Assembly (NCBI GenBank): GCA_001781995.1
Contig: MFNH01000040.1
Location: 38,556 to 72,688 of the forward strand
Length of the DNA stretch: 34,133 bases
Source of the DNA: Candidatus Levybacteria bacterium RBG_16_35_11
GTDB lineage: Bacteria; Patescibacteriota; Microgenomatia; Levybacterales; UBA12049
Direction of reading: 5' to 3'
Positions 26,940 through 34,133 of this stretch are shown piece after piece. The notes beneath the pieces were generated by a model. That model worked only from the letters and a program-made list of their open reading frames with translations, did not search any database and was not told where the DNA came from. The translations under genes and the position numbers were made by a program. Each line of letters opens with the position of its first letter. The first letter of the stretch is position 1.

Positions 26940-27950
26940 ATGGCACAACTTTTAGGATTTACGATTTTATCTTTTTTTATAACTGGAATCCTACTGGTTC
27001 CCTTTATCGACTTTCTCTACAGAGTAAAGCTCAGGAGACAGAAGCAAAAAACCCTTGACTTTTTAAACAAAAAAACACCTCTTTTTGATAAGCATAATTC
27101 ATGGAAAGTGGGTACTCCTTTTGGGGGCGGAATATTAATTGTTATTATAGTTTCTATTCTTACTATCTGGGCATATGGCATGTTTAATGTAAAAGTTCCG
27201 GGATGGCAGGTATTTGTAATTTTTTTCACCTTTATTAGCTTTGCACTACTTGGCCTTTACGATGATCTTAAAAAATTGGTAAATGGAGGGAAAAATAGTT
27301 TTTTTGGACTAAGGCTAAGGCATAAATTTCTAATCCAAATAGTATTGGCTTTAATAATTGCAAGTGTACTTTACTTTAAGCTGGGTTACACCTTTTTGTT
27401 TATTCGTGGCATCGGCTTGACAAGTATTGGCTTTTTATTTATACCTTTTGCTGCATTTGTAATCGTTTCATTTGCAAACGCCTTTAATATTACTGATGGT
27501 CTTGATGGGCTTGCTCCGGGATTGTTCTTAATTTGTTTACTTTCATTCTTAGCAATTTCCGCAAGTCAAGTAGATTTAGGACTTGGTATTTTTATTGCTT
27601 TTCTGGCCGGCTCGGTTGCCGCTTTCCTTTATTTTAATATTTATAAAGCAAGAATTTGGTTAGGGGACGTTGGTTCGCTCTCGCTTGGTGCATCACTTGC
27701 GATAATCGGCCTTTTAAATGGGAAAATAATTGCTTTAGGCGTAATTGGCGGGGTATTTGTGATTGAAGTTGGTTCATCTCTTATTCAGTTAATCTCTAAG
27801 AGATTTTTTAATAAAAAGATTCTTCCCGCAGCCCCGATTCACCTTTATTTTTTAAATAAAGGATGGGAAGAGCCCAAGATCGTAATGCGGGCCTGGCTAA
27901 TCGGCTTTTTCTTTGGAATCCTCGGATTATATATTGCCCTCATTAGATAG
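26940..27950 (+). CDS. mraY: Phospho-N-acetylmuramoyl-pentapeptide-transferase
   Basis: 'KVGTPFGGGILIV', 'LYDDLKKL', 'NAFNITDGLDGLAPGL', 'IWLGDVGSLSLGASLA', 'PIHLYFLNKGWEEPKIVMRAWLIG'. Confidence 0.94.
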   Translation: MAQLLGFTILSFFITGILLVPFIDFLYRVKLRRQKQKTLDFLNKKTPLFDKHNSWKVGTPFGGGILIVIIVSILTIWAYGMFNVKVPGWQVFVIFFTFISFALLGLYDDLKKLVNGGKNSFFGLRLRHKFLIQIVLALIIASVLYFKLGYTFLFIRGIGLTSIGFLFIPFAAFVIVSFANAFNITDGLDGLAPGLFLICLLSFLAISASQVDLGLGIFIAFLAGSVAAFLYFNIYKARIWLGDVGSLSLGASLAIIGLLNGKIIALGVIGGVFVIEVGSSLIQLISKRFFNKKILPAAPIHLYFLNKGWEEPKIVMRAWLIGFFFGILGLYIALIR

Positions 27951-27973
27951 ACCTAGTTTATAATATAAGTAGA

Positions 27974-29044
27974 ATGAAAAAAATAATTTATTTTCTTATT
28001 CCGCTAGTTTGTTTTTTAGTTTTTTTTGGTCTTTTAATGATTTATGATGCTTCTTCTTTTGTTGCCTATAAAGACTTTTCAGATAAATACCATTATCTTA
28101 AAGAGCAAACTTTTTGGATTATAATTGGCTTTTGTTTACTTACTTTCTTTTCATTTTTCAATTACAAAAAACTTTATAATTTTGCTCTTCCAATACTTTT
28201 GGTAGTATTATTTCTTCTGATTTTGGTTTTTGTTCCGGGGCTAGGCGTTAGTTTGCTGGGAGCAAAAAGATGGGTAAATCTTGGATTTACCGTAATTCAA
28301 CCCTCGGAGTTTGTTAAGCTTGCTTTGGCAATCTATCTAGCCGCGTGGTTTTCCGGCAAAGAAAGATCAAGATTACCCGCTTTTTTACTTCTTCTTTTTT
28401 TAATCCTTCTTTTAATAATACTTCAGCCGGACATGGGAACAACATTTATCATACTTGCCGAAGGGCTGGTTATATATTTTTTGTCAGGTGCAAGTCTTTT
28501 TTATTTTGTATTTTTGTTGCCGGTTTTACTTTTCTTAGGCTTTATCCTAATAAAAATTTCACCCTATAGAGCGGAAAGGTTATCTTCTTTTCTAAATTTA
28601 AATCAAAATCCGCAAACATACTCCTACCATGTAAAACAAATTTTAATCGGGCTTGGGTCAGGAGGGTTAACAGGCGTTGGGGTAGGTAATTCGCTTCAGA
28701 AGTACGCTTATCTTCCGGAAAACACCACTGATTCGATTTTTGCGATAATCGGGGAAGAGCTAGGGTTTTTAGGTGCTTTTTTTATAATAATTCTTTTTGC
28801 TTTCTTAATTTTTTTGGGTTTTTATATTGCAATGAATACAAAAGATACCTTTGGCAGACTACTCTCGGGAGGAATAACCGCCTTTTTAGGATTTCAGGTT
28901 TTCGTCAATCTTGCCGCCCAAACAGCACTACTTCCCTTAACTGGCGTCCCATTACCTTTCATCTCTTATGGCGGTTCGGCGCTAATTGTAAATTTGGCGG
29001 CTGTGGGAATCTTGGTTAACATTGCAAGACAAAACATAAAATGA
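27974..29044 (+). CDS. ftsW: SEDS peptidoglycan polymerase FtsW/RodA
   Basis: 'GAKRWVNLGFTVIQPSEFVKLALAIYLAAW', 'QPDMGTTFIIL', 'LPFISYGGSALIVNLAAVGILVNI'. Confidence 0.94.
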   Translation: MKKIIYFLIPLVCFLVFFGLLMIYDASSFVAYKDFSDKYHYLKEQTFWIIIGFCLLTFFSFFNYKKLYNFALPILLVVLFLLILVFVPGLGVSLLGAKRWVNLGFTVIQPSEFVKLALAIYLAAWFSGKERSRLPAFLLLLFLILLLIILQPDMGTTFIILAEGLVIYFLSGASLFYFVFLLPVLLFLGFILIKISPYRAERLSSFLNLNQNPQTYSYHVKQILIGLGSGGLTGVGVGNSLQKYAYLPENTTDSIFAIIGEELGFLGAFFIIILFAFLIFLGFYIAMNTKDTFGRLLSGGITAFLGFQVFVNLAAQTALLPLTGVPLPFISYGGSALIVNLAAVGILVNIARQNIK

Positions 29045-30129
29045 AAATAGTATTAATCGGAGGACATTTTTCACCTGCTTTTTCTCTTATACAGAAATTA
29101 AAAGACGATGATATTTTGTATATTGGAAGAAAATACGCGCTTGAAGGAGATAGCTCTTTATCTTTTGAATTTAGAACACTTGATTCTTTAGGAATAAAGT
29201 TTATTAGGATTAATACGGGAAGATTTCAGAGAAGGCTTAGCCGATACACAATACCTTCCCTTGCAAAAGTTCCATCAGGTTTTTTCCAAAGCTATAAAAT
29301 TCTCAGAAAATTTAGGCCAGATATTGTTGTTGGTTTTGGAGGATACCTATCTGTCCCGGTTGTTCTTGCTGCGTATTTATTAAAAATTCCAATTGTCCTT
29401 CATGAGCAAACCTTGGAAGCAGGTTTTGCAAACAAAATGCTAGCCCGCTTTGCGAACAAAATTTGCATATCACATGCTTCGTCTTTTAAATATTTCTCAA
29501 AACAAAAGACTGTTTTAACAGGGAATCCAATAAGGGATGAAATTCTCCAGGCAAAAGGGGTAAAATTAAAAGAAAATGAAATTCCTCTAATTTATATAAC
29601 CGGAGGAAGTTTGGGATCTCATAAAATAAATCTTTTGCTTGAAAAAACAATAGAAAAAATGCTTAACTTTGCAAACGTAATTCATCAAACAGGTGATGCT
29701 AAAAACTTTCGTGACTTTGAAAGGTTGACTGATATGAAAAATAAAATGAATGAAAAGCTTAAGAAAAGATACCAGTTGTTCAAATTTCTTAGCCCTGACC
29801 AAGTAGGAGAAGTTTTAAGAGATTGTAATTTGGTAATTGCAAGATCTGGGATAAACACGGTTTCTGAAATAATTTATCTTGCAAAACCGGCTATATTTAT
29901 TCCTTTGCCTTTTTCCCAACGAAATGAACAGAAAAAAAATGCCGAAATGGCAAAAAAATTAGGCATAGCAGAAATTTTTGAAGAAAATCAGTCAACTCAG
30001 CAATTCCTGGAACTAGTAAAAAAGATGATTTCTAATTTAGATAAATATAGAGATAAAAACCCGAGCGCTCAAGAAGAAGGGGCTTCGGAAAAAGTTATTG
30101 ACGTAATTAGACAAACTGCAAAAAAGTGA
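29041..30129 (+). CDS. murG: UDP-GlcNAc:undecaprenyl-PP-MurNAc-pentapeptide GlcNAc transferase
   Basis: 'RKFRPDIVVGFGGYLSVPVVLAAYLLKIPIVLHEQTLEAGFANKML', 'TGNPIRDEI', 'RSGINTVSEIIYLAKPAIFIPLPFS'. Confidence 0.93.
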   Translation: MKIVLIGGHFSPAFSLIQKLKDDDILYIGRKYALEGDSSLSFEFRTLDSLGIKFIRINTGRFQRRLSRYTIPSLAKVPSGFFQSYKILRKFRPDIVVGFGGYLSVPVVLAAYLLKIPIVLHEQTLEAGFANKMLARFANKICISHASSFKYFSKQKTVLTGNPIRDEILQAKGVKLKENEIPLIYITGGSLGSHKINLLLEKTIEKMLNFANVIHQTGDAKNFRDFERLTDMKNKMNEKLKKRYQLFKFLSPDQVGEVLRDCNLVIARSGINTVSEIIYLAKPAIFIPLPFSQRNEQKKNAEMAKKLGIAEIFEENQSTQQFLELVKKMISNLDKYRDKNPSAQEEGASEKVIDVIRQTAKK

Positions 30130-30524
30130 AAAGACAAAACAATAGAAGAAGGAAAAAAGAGATAAAAAAATTTTCATTCACCCTCTTAATGCTCGGTTTG
30201 CTTTTGTCTTCCCTTTATTTATTTGTTTTCTTTTCACAAAAGACGGTCATTATTAATCCCCTGGCAATAAAAAACATAGGGCAACTAGAAAAAATAGAAA
30301 ATGGTTTAATGCATAAAAATATTTCCTTTTCCAAAATTGAACAAGATAATGACCTTTCTTATAAAGTTTTTATAAAAGACAATGGAATAGTTTTTTTATC
30401 CGAAAAAAAAGATATAGGCAACCAAATAGACTCTTTACAACTTATACTGTCTCGGCTTACAATAGAAGGGAAAAGGTTTAAGATCCTAGACTTTAGGTTT
30501 GATAAGCCTATTATTTCCTATTAA
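30126..30524 (+). CDS. Short FtsQ-like bitopic membrane protein
   Basis: Located between murG and ftsA (ftsQ position); cytoplasmic basic tail plus one TM; C-terminal 'LQLILSRLTIEGKRFKILDFRFDKPIISY' resembles an FtsQ beta-domain end. Assignment mainly by synteny. Confidence 0.6.
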   Translation: MKRQNNRRRKKEIKKFSFTLLMLGLLLSSLYLFVFFSQKTVIINPLAIKNIGQLEKIENGLMHKNISFSKIEQDNDLSYKVFIKDNGIVFLSEKKDIGNQIDSLQLILSRLTIEGKRFKILDFRFDKPIISY

Positions 30525-30525
30525 A

Positions 30526-31812
30526 ATGGCTGAAGGTAGAATTGTTGTCGCGGTAGATATTGGAACCTCAAAGGTAGTTACTGTTATAGCAAGGATAGAT
30601 GGGGTTGTTAATGTGTTGGGGATATCAGAGGTAAAATCCGCTGGGATTAAAAAAGGTCAGATTGTTGATATAGAAGAGGCAGTTATTTCCATAAATAGCT
30701 CACTTGAGGCCGCAGAAAGAATGGCAGGTTACAGCGTCTCCCATATTGTAGCGTCAATTGGAGGATCTCATATTGAATCATTAAACTCCAGGGGAGTAGT
30801 TGCCGTATCTCATCCTGAGGGAGAAATTACCTTAAGCGACTTGGACCGAGTGATTGATGCAGCGCGTGCTGTTTCTCTTCCTTCAAGTCGGGAAATTATC
30901 CATGTTTTACCAAGAACATATTTTGTGGATGGACACGAGGGGATAAAAGATCCAATTGGAATGACAGGAGTAAGACTTGAAGTAGATACTCATATAATTT
31001 CCGCTTCAAGCACTGCTTTGAGAAATTTGGAAAAAGCATTTTCAGAAGTTGGCGTGGATGTTGACGGAATAGTTTTTAGCGGGTATGCAAGTTCTTTAAG
31101 CGCTTTATCCGATACAGAAAAAGAACTAGGTGTTGTTCTTGTAGATCTGGGAGCAGGAACAACTGATATTTCAATTTATTCCGAGGGTTCTGTGGGATAT
31201 TCTTCTGTAATACCAATTGGAGCAAGGCACATTACAAATGATTTGGCAATAGGGCTTAGAATCTCCCTGGAATCAGCCGAAAAAATAAAACTTTATCTTT
31301 CTAATCCTAATAGGGGAAAAGAAAAAATAGAATATGGTGAAGAAAAACCTAAAGAAAGACATCCGGATGAAATAGATCTTTCATTTTTAAATTTGCCCGA
31401 GGAAATTAACAAGGTCTCCCAGAAAACTTTAGTCGATGGAATAATAAGACCAAGGCTTAACGAAATATTTACATTTATTGGTCTTGAGATAAAAAAGAGC
31501 GGACTTGGAGGACAGACTCCTGCCGGAGTTGTTATAACCGGTGGAGGGGCATTAACAGTTGGAATTATTGACTGTGCAAAAAGGATGCTGGCAATGCCTA
31601 TAAGAATTGCTCTACCGCAAGATATAAAAGGGATAATAGACGAAGTTCAAAACCCGGCTTTCTCTACTGTAATTGGACTTTGTAAATATGCATCAACACT
31701 TGATTCAAAAGGCTCTCTTCCTTTTGGTTTTAACATCCCTAAATTGCCAAGTTTTAGACTTGGAAAAAGTTTTTCAAAGTTTATTTCTTTTCTAAGATCT
31801 TTTCTCCCCTAG
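30526..31812 (+). CDS. ftsA: Cell division protein FtsA
   Basis: 'IVVAVDIGTSKVVTVIARIDG', 'VVLVDLGAGTTDISIYSEG', 'PAGVVITGGGALTVGI'; C-terminal amphipathic 'SFSKFISFLRSFLP'. Confidence 0.95.
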   Translation: MAEGRIVVAVDIGTSKVVTVIARIDGVVNVLGISEVKSAGIKKGQIVDIEEAVISINSSLEAAERMAGYSVSHIVASIGGSHIESLNSRGVVAVSHPEGEITLSDLDRVIDAARAVSLPSSREIIHVLPRTYFVDGHEGIKDPIGMTGVRLEVDTHIISASSTALRNLEKAFSEVGVDVDGIVFSGYASSLSALSDTEKELGVVLVDLGAGTTDISIYSEGSVGYSSVIPIGARHITNDLAIGLRISLESAEKIKLYLSNPNRGKEKIEYGEEKPKERHPDEIDLSFLNLPEEINKVSQKTLVDGIIRPRLNEIFTFIGLEIKKSGLGGQTPAGVVITGGGALTVGIIDCAKRMLAMPIRIALPQDIKGIIDEVQNPAFSTVIGLCKYASTLDSKGSLPFGFNIPKLPSFRLGKSFSKFISFLRSFLP

Positions 31813-31815
31813 GTA

Positions 31816-31844
31816 TTGCAAAAATATTTTTTATCTGCTAGGAT
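31816..31844 (+). promoter_or_regulatory. ftsZ promoter TTGCAA-17 nt-TAGGAT, 6 nt before the ATG
   Basis: -35 31816-31821, -10 31839-31844, ATG 31851. Confidence 0.6.
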
Positions 31845-31850
31845 TTGCCT

Positions 31851-32954
31851 ATGCTGATAAGACCCCAAACTACAAGCTTCGCAAAAATCCGCGTCATGGG
31901 AATAGGGGGAGGAGGAATAAATGCCTTAAACACAATGATTTCTCAAAATCAAATTCAAGGCGTAGATTTTATTGCAGTCAATACCGATGCTCAGGCACTG
32001 CTTCTTTGCCAGTCCCCCAACAAACTACAAATAGGGGAGGGCTTAACCAAAGGACTTGGCTCGGGTGGTAGCCCGGAAATTGGAAAACAAGCAGCAGAAG
32101 AATCTTATGACAAAATAAAAGAAATAATAGATGGTTCGGATATGATTTTTTTAACTGCGGGGATGGGAGGGGGAACAGGAACAGGCGGATGTCCGATAAT
32201 TGCCAATGCTGCAAAAGAAGTTGGGGCATTAACAGTCGCAGTTGTAACAAAACCTTTTTCTTTTGAAGGCACAAGACGAATGGTCACGGCAGAGGACGGA
32301 ATAGAAGAATTAAAAGACAAAGTAGACACACTAATTGTTATCCCGAACCAGCGGATTTTAGATGTAGTGGATAAAAAACTGTCTCTTCTTGAAGCATTTA
32401 GAGTTGCGGATTCGGTTTTAATGCAAGGAGTGCAAGGAATTTCAGACCTAATTACACTGCCGGGACTTATTAACGTTGATTTTGCGGATGTTCGAACCAT
32501 AATGGCACAAGCAGGGTCTGCTTTAATGGGAATAGGCACTGGCGTTGGCGAAAACAGAGCCCAAGCGGCTGCCCGTGGAGCAATTGCTTCTCCCCTTTTG
32601 GAAATTTCCATGGAGGGGGCAAGGGGAGTGCTGTTTAACATAATTGGCGGACCCGATTTAACAATGTCGGAAGTTGACGAAGCGGCAAAAATTATTTCAT
32701 CTGCCGCAGATCCAGACGCAAATATAATATTTGGCGCAACAATTGACCAAGCCATGCATGATCAGATGAAAATTACCGTAATTGCAACCGGTTTTGACCA
32801 AACCAGACAGACTTTAAGAGAATTCATTACTCCACCAGTAGTTAATAAAACAGAAGAACAAAGCGTTCCTCCACCACCCGAACCTCCAACCGTGGATGAG
32901 GAAATAGAAGACGATAGCTGGGACATTCCCGCATTTTTGAGAAACAGGAATTAA
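31851..32954 (+). CDS. ftsZ: Cell division protein FtsZ
   Basis: '[18 protein letters not shown]', '[17 protein letters not shown]', '[11 protein letters not shown]'; C-terminal peptide '[11 protein letters not shown]'. Confidence 0.98.
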   Translation: MLIRPQTTSFAKIRVMGIGGGGINALNTMISQNQIQGVDFIAVNTDAQALLLCQSPNKLQIGEGLTKGLGSGGSPEIGKQAAEESYDKIKEIIDGSDMIFLTAGMGGGTGTGGCPIIANAAKEVGALTVAVVTKPFSFEGTRRMVTAEDGIEELKDKVDTLIVIPNQRILDVVDKKLSLLEAFRVADSVLMQGVQGISDLITLPGLINVDFADVRTIMAQAGSALMGIGTGVGENRAQAAARGAIASPLLEISMEGARGVLFNIIGGPDLTMSEVDEAAKIISSAADPDANIIFGATIDQAMHDQMKITVIATGFDQTRQTLREFITPPVVNKTEEQSVPPPPEPPTVDEEIEDDSWDIPAFLRNRN

Positions 32955-32957
32955 TCT

Positions 32958-33101
32958 ATGTTAGACATTGAAAGTGTAGTTAATCATTACGATCACGTGT
33001 ATGGTCCTCGCGAAGCAACTTTAGGAACTCCATTGTCAAGTAGGCTTGAACCTCCTTCCCCGAACAGCATACTTGTTCCTCAATATAAAAAACGATATTA
33101 A
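32958..33101 (+). CDS. Small ORF, 47 aa (MLDIESVVNHYDHVYGPREATLGTPLSSRLEPPSPNSILVPQYKKRY)
   Basis: Starts 3 nt after the ftsZ stop; AGGAA SD-like sequence 8 nt before the ATG; not in the supplied ORF track because of length. Confidence 0.45.
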   Translation: MLDIESVVNHYDHVYGPREATLGTPLSSRLEPPSPNSILVPQYKKRY

Positions 33102-33103
33102 AT

Positions 33104-33132
33104 TTGACAACTTCTTAAAAATATCCTATTGT
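33104..33132 (+). promoter_or_regulatory. Promoter TTGACA-17 nt-TATTGT
   Basis: -35 33104-33109, -10 33127-33132. Confidence 0.55.
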
Positions 33133-33165
33133 TATTTTAGCCTCTTATATTAAGAGAAACAGGTA

Positions 33166-33441
33166 ATGGAAAAACTAAAGGGGTGTAATAATCTCTGTAG
33201 TTCAGAAACAAATTGTATTGAATTTGGAGGTCAAAGAGCAGAATTGACAGAATATTATTCGATAGTAATATTTGAACCAATTAGGGCATGTCATCAAAGA
33301 AACGGGATTGATGCGCGATTAGCTAAGAAAGGAAACGTTCTAATTTACAAAAGGCCAGGATTAAGTCACAAACTAAGAGAAGCGGTTCATTTGCACATTC
33401 CCACCATCAGACGTTCTTCAGTTGGTTGGTTGCGTATCTAA
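33166..33441 (+). CDS. Hypothetical protein, 91 aa
   Basis: ORF with upstream promoter; no recognised family. Confidence 0.45.
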   Translation: MEKLKGCNNLCSSETNCIEFGGQRAELTEYYSIVIFEPIRACHQRNGIDARLAKKGNVLIYKRPGLSHKLREAVHLHIPTIRRSSVGWLRI

Positions 33442-33566
33442 TCTACATTGATAATATCCTGCAAAAACTTTTAAATTTTGAGAGTCCTCTTGACAATTTA
33501 AGCAATTAGTGTAATTATAAGATTCCTAAAAAATGCAGATAAAAAATTATATTTTCTCTGCCCACT

Positions 33567-33595
33567 AGCCACCTTTTTAGTGGCTTTTTGTTTTT
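33567..33595 (+). terminator. Rho-independent terminator
   Basis: AGCCAC-CTTTTTA-GTGGCT followed by TTTTGTTTTT. Confidence 0.75.
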
Positions 33596-33618
33596 AAGGA
33601 AATACTAGGAATACATTG

Positions 33619-33737
33619 GCCCGCCTAAGTTTACTTTGAAGCTTTTCAGTATTATTTATACACGCTTCAAGGAGCACTTTAGCGGCGGGCTTAACAAACT
33701 CTATTACTCTTTGGCTTTTGGCAAAATCGCAAAGAGT
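33619..33737 (+). promoter_or_regulatory. Structured 5' leader RNA candidate (two nested stems plus a hairpin before the SD)
   Basis: GCCCGCC (33619-33625)/GGCGGGC (33684-33690); inner TTGAAGC (33636-33642)/GCTTCAA (33664-33670); ACTCTTTG (33706-33713)/CAAAGAGT (33730-33737); SD GGAGG at 33746. Confidence 0.55.
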
Positions 33738-33758
33738 TTTGTAAAGGAGGTGAATAAA

Positions 33759-34133
33759 ATGAAAAAAATCATTACAACACTTTTAGCAATATTTATGCTC
33801 TTTTTTGTAGTAAATATAGCAAGTGCAGCGCCAAAAGACTACGATAAAAAAGTAGATCTAGGAATATACTATCTAGTAGCTAAAGACGCAGGTTGGAATG
33901 TACTTCCTAGAGACGAGAATTCCTTTGGGATGGGTAAGTTTAACTTGGATGAGTCCAGTGTAATGAGCATGCGAATTGTTGCACATAAACTTACTCCAGG
34001 AAATTGGTATTTTACTGAAGTAGTAAATAAAGAAGATGGAGGTTGGAACCCACTAAATTCTCAAAATGTCCAGGGTAATATTAAGACAATGTATTATGGT
34101 CAAGCTGATGAATATGGAAATGTCAAAATAGAA
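33759..34133 (+). CDS. Secreted hypothetical protein (3' partial)
   Basis: MKKIITTLLAIFMLFFVVNIASAAPKDYDKK...: Sec signal peptide with ASA|A cleavage site; strong SD (AAAGGAGGTGA); frame open to window end. Confidence 0.75.
   Translation, partial: MKKIITTLLAIFMLFFVVNIASAAPKDYDKKVDLGIYYLVAKDAGWNVLPRDENSFGMGKFNLDESSVMSMRIVAHKLTPGNWYFTEVVNKEDGGWNPLNSQNVQGNIKTMYYGQADEYGNVKIE

Noticed and set aside
32105-32755. 216-aa minus-strand ORF antisense to ftsZ
   Set aside because: Fully contained in a clearly coding ftsZ; low-complexity Ser/Ile/Ala-rich translation typical of an antisense shadow frame.
33619-33690. tRNA-like 72-nt element with a 7-bp closing stem
   Set aside because: No T-arm GGTTCRANNCC, no D-arm pattern and no 3' CCA; treated as a structured leader instead.

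Overview
AT-rich window with the gene content and compact, overlapping organisation of a Patescibacteria/CPR-type (probably Microgenomates-like) bacterial chromosome using the standard code; the taxonomy is inference. From left to right: (1) an envelope/exopolysaccharide cluster (1-~11.9 kb): two polytopic GT39/PMT-like proteins, four GT4/GT2 glycosyltransferases, mannose-1-phosphate guanylyltransferase, a WcaJ-type sugar transferase and a DUF4012 protein; (2) recO; (3) an accessory island (12.39-15.46 kb) between recO and glyS in which each unit (orphan hypothetical genes and one RHH/PIN toxin-antitoxin pair) is separated by a copy of a degenerate, same-orientation ~45-85 nt intergenic repeat, resembling a gene-cassette array; (4) glyS and a small membrane-anchored protein; (5) a large division/cell-wall (dcw) cluster: mraZ-rsmH-ftsL-ftsI-murF-murE-murC-murA-glmU(N)-mraY-ftsW-murG-ftsQ-like-ftsA-ftsZ; (6) a 3' accessory end with a 47-aa small ORF, an orphan 91-aa ORF, a terminator, a structured leader RNA and the start of a secreted protein. 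The strongest novelty candidate is the repeat-bounded cassette-like array at 12.4-15.45 kb. Also notable are the many promoters placed so that transcripts would be leaderless, the MurE/MurF homologues lacking the N-terminal domain, and the structured 5' leader at 33.62-33.74 kb.
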